Positions 43,341-54,545 of a stretch of DNA of 64,000 nucleotides are shown in pieces. This stretch comes from Pegoplata infirma (taxonomy: Eukaryota; Arthropoda; Insecta; Diptera; Anthomyiidae), in the NCBI GenBank assembly GCA_963921195.1, contig OY992537.1, positions 178,639,021-178,703,020 of the forward strand, in the 5' to 3' direction. The notes beneath the pieces were generated by a model, which was not told the DNA's origin, did no database searches, and saw only the letters and a program-made list of their open reading frames with translations. Position numbers and translations under genes: made by a program. Every line of letters starts with the position of its first letter. The stretch's first letter is position 1.

Positions 43341-44829
43341 TTTAGGAATTTATTGATTTAATCACTCAAATTTAGGGGGAAATAGGACAATTTTGAACAT
43401 TTCGATCTTCTGAACTAATGGTCTCAGAAACCTGAATTGGACTATGGGATCCTCTCGCGGAAATAATACTCTAAAGAAAGTACTTTTTTAAAAAAGACGC
43501 TTCTAAGAAAGGGAAAATGGGGAAAAAATGGCAATTTGGTACATGTTCTATCTTTTGACCTAATGGTCCTAGAAACTTAAAGTTTGGACTATAAGATCCT
43601 CTAACGGAAATAAAATTCAGAAAAAAAGTTTTTTTTTAATTCTGATTCTAGGGGGTTGAAAGGGGAAACGTAGGATAATTCGGTACATTTTATAACTTCT
43701 GAACTAATAGTCCTAGAAACTTAAAAATTTGGACTATATGATCCTCTCGCGGAAATAACGTTCTGAAGAAAGTATTTTTTTTTTAATTTTTCATTCAAAT
43801 TTGGGGGGGGGGTTGGGATAGGACGATTTTGAACATTTTCTATATTCTGAACTAATGGTCCCAGAAACCTGAAATTTGGACTATAGGATCTCCTCGCGGA
43901 AATAATATCCTGAAGAAAGTACTTTTTTAAAAAGGCACTTTTAAGACGGGGAAAAGGGGGCAAATTGGGCAATTTGGTACATTTTCTTTTTTCTGACCTA
44001 ATGGTTCTAGAAACTTAAAGTTTGGACTATAAGATCCTCTCGCGGAAAAAACATTCAGAAACAAAGTTTTTTTTTTTTATTCCGCTTCTAGGGTGGTAAA
44101 ATAGGGGATTATACGACAATTTGGTACACTTTGTATCTTCTGAACTAATTTTCCTAAAAACTTAAGAATTTTGACTATGTGATCCTCTCGCGGAAATGAC
44201 ATTGTGAAGAAAGTTCTTTTTTGAAAATTTCGCTTCTAAGGGGGAAAAAGGGGGAAAGTAGGGCAATTTTGTGTCTGCTGAACTAATGGTCGTAGATACT
44301 TGAAATTTGGACTGTACGATCCTCTCGCGGAAATAACATTCTGAAAGAAGTACTTTTTGAAAATTTCGTTTCTAAGGGGGAAAAAGGGGGAAACTTGGGC
44401 AATTTTGTATCTGCTGAACTAATGGTCCTAGATACTTAAAATTTTAACTGTACGATCCTCTCCCGGAAATAACATTCTAAAGAAGCACTTTTTTGAAAAT
44501 TCCACTTCTAAGGGGCGAAGTAGGGCAATTTTGTATCAGCTGAACTACTGGTCGTAGACACTTGAAATTTGAACTGTACGATCCTCTCGCGAAAATAACA
44601 TTCTAAAAGAAGTACTTTTTGGAAAATTTCGCTTCTAAGGGGAAAAAGGGGGAAAGTAGGGCAATTTTGTATCTCCTGAACTAATGGTCCTAGATACTTG
44701 AAATTTGGACTTCACGATCCTCTCTATAGGAAATAACATTCTGAAAGAAGTACTTTTTTGAAAATTCCGCTTTCAAGGGGGAAAAAGGGAATGTATGCCA
44801 ATTTTGTATCTGCTGAACTAATGGTCCTA

Positions 44830-46537
44830 CACTCAAAAGAAAAACTCTGTCAAAAAATCTGTAAAACGACTTTCAATTTGATTTAGCAAGCCTTTAGCAG
44901 ATTTTTCTGTTAAAATGGATATTTTTACTAAAATCTCTGTCATTCAGTATTACAAAATAACAGAAATTTTACTGCGTTTGTACTGATTCCGTTTGCTGAA
45001 TTTCAAAATATTTTTGAACATATTTTTAGCAGATTACTTTTTAATTGTACAGAAATAGTTTGTTGTCATTTTTCTAAGTTTTTCTTTCAAAGTTTTTTTA
45101 TTTTTTATGCAATCAGAACGATATTTTTAAACATATTTTTACCAGATTATTCTGAAATTTTACAGAAAATGTTTGCTGTCATCCATTTTTTAAGAAAACT
45201 TTCTTAAGTTTTTTTTTTCGTTTTTTATACAATTAAAACGATTGAGACTAATAATTCACAAAACTAAAAAAAATCAGTAGATTTTGAATATCTTATCAGA
45301 TTTCTCTGCTGTTTTGACAGATTTCTCTGCTGATTTCACCTAGATAATTATTACAGATTTTCATCAAATCGCACTGAAAAAAAAGACATAACTAAAATTA
45401 AGTAAAAAATGTCTTTAAAAATTTATCATGAATTTTCCTAAAATTTAGTTAAATTTAACTTAAAAATGAGAAATTTTCTTAACTATGAGGAAAAAATTTT
45501 AGTTCATTTACTTAGAATTAGTTCAAAGTTTTCTTTAAATGGATTTTTTTAATATTAGGAAAAAAATTCTTACTGCCAAAGAAATTTTCCACAAATCTAA
45601 GAATCGTATCCTAATTTTTAAGACATATTTCTTAAAAAACAATTTAGTTCAAGTTTAGTTAAAATTTACTAAAAAAAACATCATCGTATTTCTCTTCTTT
45701 GAATTGAGGAAGTGTACTTCTTAGAATTTAGTTAATGACTTCTGAGAATTTAGTAAATAACTTCTTAGAATTTAGTTAAAAATTCAAAATGGCGATATCT
45801 CGAAAACTAAGCGAGATAGAGCGAAACGGATGAAATTTTCAAAAGAAAGACTATAAAGAAAAATATGGAATAGCCTAGCTCTGCATATCTGTCGGGGTCT
45901 CAAGACCCTAATTTTAGATCTAAAATTTGAAATTCCCGAGATTTTATATATGCACATATCTCGGAAAATACTGCCAACACGAGAAAAAGTTCAACGGCAT
46001 TTTTGTAGCTCTTGACTCGTAGAACACTTCCGCAAAATACCCGAAAGCCCTCCGATTAATAGTTTTTGAGTTATCCAGTTTTTAAGATTCTCAAGACCCT
46101 ATCAGGCCCCTTATTACCGTATCTCAAAAACCAAGCAAGTTAGAGCGAAACGGACACAAGTTTTGGTTCAAAATCTATGGGGAAACTTAAAGGACCCAAC
46201 GGGGTCTCGAGTTAAATGGGGTCCGAACCCATGGGTCCAGGGTCTAGACCCAATCTATTTCTAAAATGTGAAGTATAATTTTTCCCAATTTCTAGTTAAA
46301 ATTGGCTTAAAATTAAATAATTTTGTTTTCCTTATTTTTGGGAAAATTATGAACTAAAACCAAGAAAAAAAATCTTTGGAGCCAAATCATTCCCTCTTTT
46401 TCTCAAAATTGAGTTAATTTTCCCAGATTTTAGTTCACTTTTTTTTTGAGTGCGTGTCTGCTAGAATCAGCAGATTTCTCATATGGCTCAAAATGGGTGT
46501 ATTTTCTGCTGATTGAACAGAGAATTTATTTTGAGTG
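44830..46537. mobile_element. TA-inserting element, CACTC end, CAGATTTTTCTG repeats
   Basis: The ends are CACTCAAAAGAAAAACTCTG and, reversed, CACTCAAAATAAATTCTCTG. TA duplications are at 44828-44829 and 46538-46539. The host satellite reads GGTCCTAGATACTTG without the insert, confirming it. Subterminal sites are CAGATTTTTCTGCTG and AGCAGATTT. Its own sequence is about 0.63 kb around a nested element. No coding capacity. Confidence 0.92.
45372..46452. mobile_element. CACTGAAAA-type element, AATTTAGTTAAA repeats
   Basis: The ends are CACTGAAAAAAAAGACATAA and, reversed, CACTCAAAAAAAAAGTGAAC. The 2-bp flank is CG on both sides (45370-45371, 46453-46454), where TA would be expected. Subterminal sites are AATTTAGTTAAA and ACTAAAATT. 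The less AT-rich centre (GAAAACTAAGCGAGATAGAG, GGGGTCTCAAGACCC) is shared with the element at 25069. The GGGTCCAGGGTCTAGACCC stretch near 46235 forms a small hairpin. Confidence 0.85.
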
Positions 46538-47181
46538 TAGATACTTGAAATTTGGACTGAACGATACTCTCCCGGAAATAACATTCTAAAGGAAGTACTT
46601 TTTCAAAAATCTGGGGGAAAATGGGGGAAGTATGGCAATTTTGAATCTGCTGAACTAATGGTCCTAGATACTCGAAATTTAGACTGTACGATCCTTTCGC
46701 GGAAATAACATTCTTAAAGAAGAACTTTTTTAAAAATTCCGCTTTTAGGGGGAAAAAGGGAGAAATTAGGGCCCTTTGATGGTTTTTGTATCTTTTGAAC
46801 TAATAGTCCTAGAAACTTGAAATTTGGACTCTATGATCCTCTCGCAGAAAAAAAAAATCAAAAAAAAAATTTTTTTGAAAAAGGTTGGGAAAATAGGGCA
46901 AATTGGTAAAGTTTTTATCTTTTGAACAAATGGAAGCGGAAATAACATTCGGAAAGGAATACTTTTTTTAAAAATTCCGGTTTTAAAGGGAGGCTGTAGG
47001 CAAAATCGCCCAAAGAAAAATCGCCCAAATGCAAAATCGCCCAAGAAATATGAAAAATGACCCAAAAAGAAAAATACCCAAAATTAACGAAAAAAAGCCC
47101 AAAAAAGAAATGAAAAATGGCCCAAAATAAAATAAAAAAAGATTTTTTCTAACACATAATACATAGAAAATCTTTCTTTTT

Positions 47182-47250
47182 GCGGAGAGGGTGGGTCTAA
47201 GGCATGGAGTTTGTAATCCCTAAGCCCGGCCGAAGGCCGGCTACGCAGAA
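47182..47250 (+). repeat. Fourth copy of the GCCGGCCTTCGGCC hairpin repeat
   Basis: GCGGAGAGGGTGGGTCTAAG, GCATGGAGTTTGTAATCCCT, AAGCCCGGCCGAAGGCCGG, CTACGCAGAA match the three copies at 20.7-21.1 kb over about 70 bp, although the surrounding elements are unrelated. This shows the repeat moves or is shared on its own. Confidence 0.8.
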
Positions 47251-47351
47251 GAACTTTAAGACAAAGACAAAAACTTTTAAGATAAGACCATAGGTTACGT
47301 GGTTATTATTTATTTTTATAGATCGTTGAGAATACTGCCCGTAAATGCATA

Positions 47352-48567
47352 CACTAAGAAAAAAAAAATATTAAAATCAAACAGAAACAACTTTAAATTA
47401 AATATAAAACAGTGACGAAATAGAACAAAGTTTGTTTTTATTTAATTTAAATATGTTTCTAATTGTTTTTAACATGACACGATTAGTAGACAACATGTTA
47501 AAATTAAGATGTAACAATATTGTTTTAAAATTGGCCATGCTAAATTTAAATATGCAACAAATTTTAATTTAAAGTTGATCAATATTAATTTTAATATGCA
47601 ATTTTTTTTTTCTTTTGCAGCTTTTTACTTACCTAAAAACCATGAAACTTAAAATAAAACAATACACATTTTTGTTTTAATTTTTTTTTTAATTATTTTT
47701 ACAATATTTTTTAATAACACATCAAAAAAATTAACACTACTCTAATTGTACATCTAAGGTAGAATTACATCCAAGGCTTTGGCTTTAAATATTGCTTGTT
47801 GGCTTTATTTTTTGCTATACATAAAAAAATCAAAGCCAAAGCCTTGAATGTACTTCTACCCTAATTGTAGCACTACATCTAATTACAACAAATGTAATTA
47901 AATACCAAAAATGAAAAATAAACATACTTAAATTAATACTATATACCATATATAAAAAACTAAAGTTACAAGTTTTCATTTTCTGCCAATTACATACATA
48001 GATACATCCCCTCCTCTTCTCTTCTTTGTCTTTTTCACTTGGTTTTTTTTACTTTTTTTCAGTTTTATTTTTGTTTTAATTGTTAATAATATTCTTTTTC
48101 ACTTTAGTTTTTTAATTTTTAATTTTACTTTAGTTAATTTAATTAATTTCACTTAAAACTCGCCACATTTAGAGATGTGAAAAATGTGCGTCTTTTTTTT
48201 AATGAAAAAATATTTTAACATTGTATCTACTTAAAATAAAATTGCCCAACTTTACTATATTTCTTGAAAAAAAAAACTTTAAATGTCAAAAAACAAAATT
48301 GTCCAACTTTAAAATAACCACGAAAAATATTGTTTTTAATACAAATATTTGAATAAGATTTTTTTAAATTTTTAACGACTTTTAATGACAGCATATTAAA
48401 TTTAAAGTGATCAATTTTAAATTAAAATTGTATGCAATTTTAAAACAAACATATTTTGTTTAAATCAATCAAAAACAATATTAAAATTTAAATTTTTCCA
48501 AAAATATGTAGCATACTTAAAATAAACATGAAAATATTTGATTTAAATATGTTTTTTTCCCTCAGTG
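47352..48567. mobile_element. TA-inserting element, CACTRAG end, TTTAAATT repeats
   Basis: The ends are CACTAAGAAAAAAAAAATAT and, reversed, CACTGAGGGAAAAAAACATA, with TA at 47350-47351 and 48568-48569. Subterminal sites are AATTTAAAATT / TTTTAAATTAA and ATATGC. It contains a small GCCTTGGATGT / CCAAAGCCTTGAATG inverted pair at 47757-47860. Non-coding. It belongs to the same CACTNAAAA terminal group. Confidence 0.85.
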
Positions 48568-48746
48568 TAAGTAGTTGATGTAAAAGTTTTAAGTGTAAAA
48601 TTAAAATTTTAACGAAATAAAAAAAATAAGAATTTTAACAAAAAATCTCGCGATTTTTTGTTAAAATTTGTTGGTAAAATTTTTCACCTGCGGAACTTTC
48701 ATCGGAGTTGCATGCTGTTTTTAAATTCATTACTTTTGATTTTCTA

Positions 48747-48815
48747 CTGCGCTGCGATAGATTGGTAATCTGCATGTAAGAGCAGGGGTTTTGGGTTCGA
48801 TTCCCACCAGAGCCT
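48747..48815 (+). ncRNA. tRNA-like (SINE-type) pol III promoter relic
   Basis: GGTTCGATTCC at 48794-48804 is a perfect B box, with a TGGG-TTCGATT-CCCA T-arm hairpin. About 30 bp upstream, GATAGATTGGTAATC fits a degenerate A box and D arm. CTGCATGTAAGAGCAG can fold as an anticodon-like arm. The acceptor stem does not close well, so this is a tRNA-derived SINE head or a decayed tRNA pseudogene and not a working tRNA. It lies inside the TTAAAGGG-flanked element. Confidence 0.55.
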
Positions 48816-51772
48816 TTGTATGTTAGCAATAATGGAACGGTTTTGTTTCAGCTTATTCTTGGTAAGTTAAATATATAAATTATAAAAAAAAACACGATAT
48901 GCGTTTACTGTTTCTAAAAATAATAATATACTGATTTATTGTGACATACATATTTCAGTTTTGACATTTTTTTTTTTTTGACATAAAAATAAAACCAAAA
49001 TAAAATTGGGCAATTTTTCATATATAATTTTTGGGTTATTTTTCGTAATGAAAAATCACCCAATTTTGCCCAAAAACTATGAAAATTTGCCCAAAAATGT
49101 TGGTTTTCATATGAAATATGACCCAAATTTTTATGAAAAATTTTTGGGCGAATTTGCGTTTTCTTTTTTGGGCCATTTTTCTTTGGGCGATTTTGGCTAC
49201 ACCCTTAAAGGGAACAAGGGGGGAAAGTATGGAAATTTTGTATCTGCTGAGCAAATAGTCCTAGATACTTGAAAATTGGACTGCACGATCCTCTCGCGGA
49301 AATAACATTCTGAAAAAAGTACTTTTTTGAAAATTCCGGTTTAAAGCGGGAAAATGGGGAAGGTAGGGCAATTTTGTATCTGCTGAACTAATGGTCCTAG
49401 ATACTTGAAATTTGGACAGAACGATCCTCTCGCGGAAATAATACTCTGAAGGAAGTACTTTTTGAAAATTCCGGGGGAAAAAGGGGGTAAGTAGGCTAAT
49501 ATTGAATCTGCTGAACTCATGGTCCTAGATACTTGAAATTTGAACTATACGATCCTCTCGCGGAAATAACATTCTAAAAGAAGTACTTTTTGGAAAATTT
49601 CGCTTAAAAGGGGGAAACTTGGGCAATTTTGTATCTGCTGAACTAACGGTCCTAGATACTTGAAATTTGGAGTGAACGATCCTCTCGCGGAAATAATATT
49701 CTAAAGGAAGTACTTTTTCAAATTTATAGGGGAAATGGTGGAAAGTAGGGCAATTTGAATCTGCTAAATACTTGAAATTTTGGTCTGTACGATCCTTTCG
49801 CGGAACTAACATTCTTAAAGAAGAACTTTTTTAAAAATTCCGCTTCTACGGAGAAAAAGAGGGAAAGTAGGGCAATTTTGTATCTGCTGAACTAATGGTC
49901 CTAGGTACTTGAAATTTGAACTGTACAATTCTCTCGCGGAAATAATATTCTAAAGGAAGTACTTTTTGAAAATTCCGGTGGAAAAAGGGGGTGAGTAGGG
50001 AAATTTTGAATCTGCTGAACTCATGGTCCTAGATACTTGAAATTTCAACTGTACGATCCTTTCGCGGAAATAACATTGTTAAAGAAAAACTTTTTTAAAA
50101 ATTCCGCTTCAACGGGGAAAAAAGGGGGAAAGTAGGGCAATTTTGTATTTGCTGAACTAATGGTCCTAGATACTTGAAATTTGGACGTACGACCCTCTCG
50201 CGGAAAAGACATTCTGAAAGAAGTACTCTTTTGAAAATTCCGTTTTAAAGGGTGAAAAGGGGGAAAGTAGGGCAATTTTGCATCTGCTGAACTAATGGTC
50301 CTAGATACTTAAAATTTGAACTGTACGATCCTCTGGCGGAAATAACATTCTGGAAGAAGCACTTTTTTAGAAAACTCTGGTTATAAGGGGGAAAAATGGG
50401 GAAAGTCGGGCAATTTTGTATCTGCTAGATACTTGAAGTTTGGACTGTACGATTCTTTCCCGGAAATAACATTTTAGAATAAGTACTTTTAGGAAAATTC
50501 TGCTTCTAAAGGGGAACAAGTGAGAAAATAGGGCCATTTTGTATTTGCTGAACTAATAGTCGTAGATAGTTGAAATTTGGACTGTACGATCCACTCGCGG
50601 AAATTACATTCTGGGAAAATAATTTTTTGAAAATTTCGCTTCTAAGGGGAAAATTGGGGAAAATAGGACAATTTGGTACATATTGTTCCTTATGCACTAA
50701 TGTTCCTTGAAACTTAAAGTTTGAACTATAAGATCCTTTCGCGAAAATAACATTCTGAGAAAAGGTTTTTTTAAGTTCCGCTTTTCAGCAGGGAGGGCAA
50801 TTTGGTACATTTTTTATCGTGTGAATAAATAATCCTTAAACCTTCAAATTGGAACTATAGGATCCTCTTGCCGAAATAATTTTCCGAAATTAGTAATTTT
50901 TGGAAAATTCTGCTGCTAAAGGGGTAAAACGGGTGAAAATAGGACAATTTGTAACATTTTGTATCTTTTAAACTAATGGTCCTAGAAATTTCAAATTTGG
51001 ACTATAGAATCCTCTTGCGGAAAACCATTCTGCAAAAAGAGTTTTTTTGAAAACCCGCTTCTAAGGCCGAAACAGGGCAATTTGGTACATTTTGCATCAT
51101 CTAAACTTATGCTCCTAGAAACTTGAAATTTCTACTGTAGTATCCTTCAGCGGAAAAAAACATTATGAAGTCCAGTTCACTTTTTTTAAATTCTCATTTT
51201 AAGAGGAAAAATGGGGCACTTTTCATGCTTTCGGAAATAATGGTACTAGCAACTCAATATTGGTTTTTTCACTCAAGTTTTGGTTATACCCCTTATACAC
51301 AGTCTATAGATAAAACACATTTTTATAACTAATTTTATTAATTATATTTTGTTTTAAAGTGGTTAAAGAGCATTGAAAATTTATTTATTTGGTTACCCTG
51401 ATAACAAATTTTTTTACTACTTTAAATCTACTCAAAATATAATATTTTAAAGGTCGAAACAAACGATTTTTATGTTTAATTAAAAATTAATGAGAATTTA
51501 AAGTAATAAAGTTTTTTTTTTTTTTTTTTTTTTTGTTACAGCTAACCGGTAACGAAGTACCGGGCGAGTTAGCTAGTATAATATATACCCTCAAATTACG
51601 GATATGCACTTGTATGGACATCCATATATGCATCATATATGAACATACATGGTCATTTTCACCCGGGATATCAATATTTCTTGGAATGGATTCGATTTTT
51701 ACCATTAAATCGAATTCTTGTTTATGAGAATTTTAAAAACTGAATGCATTCTTTATTTCATTTATTTATTTA

Positions 51773-54144
51773 CTAGTCGCATAGCCTGTCCCTGCCAGGC
51801 GGAACACCAAATCACTTTTCTCAATAATTCTAATTGTTTACCAAACTTTATAAAAAATTAGCTTGTGCTTCAAAAATTTAATATTGCTATATTGAGTTAC
51901 ATCAATATATTGCCCAAACCGGAAAAACTTTAATGAGTATAAAAGGTTTTATTGATAAATTTTAGAACTAAATTTAGCACACCCATTTCGTCTCTCCATC
52001 CTGAATCCGGATATCACAAATCCATTTTGTGGGTCTGTCCCATGGTCACTATACATGCCAATTTTTATCTTTATTAGTCATAAAAGGTTTTAAAATAAGT
52101 TGAAATGTTAAAAAAACATAATTTTTTCACTTAAATTTTTCCTTATAATTCTCCGTACACATTTTAAATATTAAATCTGATTTCATAAGGATATGATCCA
52201 TTGTCAATACTTAATGCTTAACAATTTTCAGCTTCCATCATCATTAGGGGTTTTAGAAATAGTTTAAATGTTTAAAAACTAAATTTCGCCGTCTTCCGCC
52301 ACTTCCCCTGTCTTAAACGCCGAAAATCCGGCTACGTTACAGATTATATTTAAACTGAACAAAATTCACAACGGTTTTTTTTTGTATCTCCGCCCTTTTA
52401 CTGGATATCCAGGTCAGCGTTGATCTTTGCCGTAGTCCGTACCATATGCATCCCAATTTTCATCTTTCTAGGTCTAAGGTGTCTTCAAAATTAGTTAATA
52501 TATAAAAACATAATTTTTTCCCCGCCCATTTCTTCTCTTAATTCAATGTCCACAATCCAAAATTTTTAAATCTGACTACTTTAGGATAAGCTCCATCGTT
52601 AGTACTATACTCGTATCCACGCCCCTTTTTCCTGTTAATTCTCCGTCCACAGTCCAAAAATTCTGTCTGACTACTTTAAAATATGCTCCAGGCTGCGTAG
52701 GTCATTAGTGCTTTAAAGTTAGTTAAATTAAAAAAATAAAACACAATATCGCCTTGCCCCTTTTTCCTCTCAATTCTCCGTCTACATCACAAAAATGTTA
52801 AATCGGACTACTTTAGAATATTCTTCATATTTATGTTAGGGAATTTCAGCATCCTAATTTATTGGCAGGGAGCTTAAAAATACTCTTAAATGTTAAAAAA
52901 AAAATTATTTTGCCAAGTCCACTTTTTCTCGTAATTCGCCGCCCAAAGTCAAAAAATCCGGATTCGTAAGAATATGTCCCTGGGGTTTTACTATATACAT
53001 GCCAATTTTAAGCTTTTAAGTCCATCAATGGGATTCAAAAGGCACTGGATACACAAAAAATAAGAGAAACACAAAAACTAAATTATATATACAGAAAATA
53101 GATGGAATTAAATTTAGCACGCCACTTTGCCCTTCTTTTTCTCCACCCATTAACTGGATATCAAAAATCCAGGACAGTGTTGATCTTCCCCATTAAACCT
53201 ACATTTAGGGTCTTCAAATTAGTTAAAATATAAAAAACCACGATTTTTCCACGCCCCTTTTATCTTTTAATTCTCCGTCCACAGTCGAGAAATTTTAAAT
53301 CCGATTGCTTCAGGATATGCTACATCGTTAGGACTACATGCTATGTATTTTTTGATTCCTTAAGGGCTTCAAAAGAAGTTAAAATATTAAAAATCCCAAT
53401 TTTTTCATTCCCCATTTTACTTTCAATTCTCCGCCCACAGTCCAAAAATTTAACATTCGACTACTTCAGGATATGCTTCATCGATAGGACTATATGCTAA
53501 TAAATGTCCAGCTTCCTAAGTCATTAGAGGACTTTAAAATAAGGAAAAATGTAAATTTTCATCTTCATAGATCATTGGGGGTCTTCAAATAAGTTAAAAT
53601 ATTAAAAAACACAATTTTGCCACGCCCATTTTTTCTTTTAATTCTCCTTCCACAGTCTAAAAAATTTAAATCCGATTACTTCAGCATATACTCCATTGTT
53701 AGAACTATATGCTATGCAATTTTCAGCTTCCTTAGTCATTTGGGGGCTTCAAAAGAAGTAAAAATGTTAAAAAATCCCAATATTGACACGCCCCTTTTTC
53801 GTCTCAAATTTCCATCTACAGTCCAAAAATTTAAAATCGACTAATCCAGGATATGCGCCATCGTTAGGACTATATTCTAGGAAATTTTCAGCTTCCTAGG
53901 TCATTAGGGGGCTTTAAATTAAGCAAAAATGTCAAAAAATTTAATTTTGCCACGCCCACTTTTCCGCTTATTTCTCCGCCCACTGGCCAAAAATCGAAAA
54001 TCCGGCTACGTTAGGATCTGCCTCAGGTGTTTAACTATATGCATGCCAATTTTCAGCTTTGTAGCTCATAAGTTGGCTTCAAAAAGCTCTGGATAGACAA
54101 AAAAAGAGGAACACACAAATAGGGAAATTATATATATAGATAGA
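51773..54144 (-). mobile_element. Helitron H2, same family as H1
   Basis: Minus strand. The 3' end is the GCCTG..CAGGC hairpin, TATGCGA, CTAG at 51773, host T. The 5' end is TCTATATATATAATTTCCC (54140, or 54144 with an extra TCTA). It inserts in the AT-rich part of CCCGGG element 1, which rejoins as in copy 3 (GAATGCATTC...CATGAATAATAAATG, reversed). At 2.37 kb it is the least interrupted copy and gives the reference for H1. The body consists of about a dozen diverged units of roughly 190 bp with CCACGCCC, TTCTCCGCCCACAG and TTTTCAGCTT. No Rep/helicase. Confidence 0.8.
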
Positions 54145-54309
54145 TTATTTATGAGACTTTTAAAAATCGAATTTATAAAAACTTACTTACAATTTTAAAG
54201 TCGAATGAAAAAGAAACCGAATTCATTCTATATTTTAAAATCAAATGTAAATTCATTCGATAAATTGTGATTGGGGAATGCAATCATTAAAGTTTAATTC
54301 GGAACACAA

Positions 54310-54545
54310 AATCTTATTAAGGGATGAAATCCTTCGCAGCTCTGACAGTAATATCATCAGAGTGTTCGAATTTTCTTCTAAATTTGGTTGTTTACGTTAG
54401 TGCCGTTCATATTCGCCTATAGAATACAAAAATTATAATCAATCTTGATGATGTATGATCATTAGTGTCCGACCGAAAGATTTTTACAGACTGAACCCAT
54501 ACATGAACTTTGTCTAATTTTGCAAAGTTCTGCCGAACCCAACCT
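54310..54545 (-). other. Conserved reading-frame fragment in CCCGGG element, copy 1
   Basis: The minus strand carries GWVRQNFAKLDKVHVWVQSV and FVFYRRI, matching the frames in copies 2 and 3. The second frame (NGTNV..KFRRK.EHSDDITV) has a 4-bp insertion and is broken. So the fragment is intact in two copies and decayed in one. Confidence 0.35.

Larger units (their letters stand above)
46991..49204. mobile_element. Element with AAAATCGCCCAAA repeats, 8-bp duplication
   Basis: The left end AGGCTGTAGGCAAAATCGCC and right end, reversed, GGGTGTAGCCAAAATCGCCC are flanked by the exact 8-bp duplication TTAAAGGG (46983-46990 and 49205-49212). The duplication and the CGCCCAAA subterminal array (both sides, 46997-47130 and 49010-49195) suggest a hAT-like element. 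The termini are not the usual CAG/TAG type. The interior contains a GCCGGCC hairpin repeat, a nested TA element and a tRNA-like promoter. No transposase. Confidence 0.8.
42000..51240 (+). repeat. Helitron H3 tandem array, unit about 125-140 bp
   Basis: The unit order is ACTAATGGTCCTAGATACTT, GAAATTTGGACTGTACGATC, CTCTCGCGGAAATAACATTC, AAGTACTTTTTGAAAATTCC, GCTTCTAAGGGGG, AAAGTAGGGCAATTTTGTAT. Measured spacings between successive GGTCCTAG sites near 44.3-44.7 kb are 135, 127 and 136 bp. The array is present at 42000-42640, 43370-44829, 46540-46982 and 49205-51240, interrupted by nested elements. Units near the edges are more diverged. Translated frames in it are not genes. Confidence 0.85.
40015..51576 (+). 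mobile_element. Helitron H3 with central satellite arrays
   Basis: The 5' end is TCTATATATAAAAGAGTGTG (after removing foldback E2), with host A before it and GACTGACTGACTG shortly after. The 3' end is a CCGGT-AACGAAGT-ACCGG hairpin, GCGAGTTAG, CTAG at 51573-51576, then host T. The LINE tail TTAAA/TATAATATA rejoins across it. The interior is mostly tandem units of 125-140 bp. It encodes no Rep/helicase. Nested insertions are E2, a TA element with another inside it, and an 8-bp-duplicating element. Own length is about 5.7 kb. Confidence 0.8.
39551..51585 (+). mobile_element. 5'-truncated LINE, split by Helitron H3
   Basis: The 10-bp target duplication TACCCTCAAA is at 39541-39550 and 51586-51595, exactly restoring the host CCCGGG element (TACCCTCAAATTACGG). 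Own sequence is 39551-40014 plus 51577-51585. It starts inside the C-terminal coding region and ends in a 3' tail with AATAAA (40000-40005), GGCTTAAA and then TATAATATA. Severe 5' truncation with a target duplication is the usual outcome of target-primed reverse transcription. Helitron H3 inserted into the tail between A and T. Confidence 0.85.

Noticed and set aside
48747..48815. Functional tRNA gene
   Set aside because: The B box and T arm are good, but the acceptor and D arms do not pair properly, and it lies within a transposon.
49525..50697. Several 60-95-residue frames with PREDR/ISARGSYSPNF-like repeats
   Set aside because: They translate the H3 tandem array in different frames; the repetition comes from the DNA unit and frames are not kept between units.
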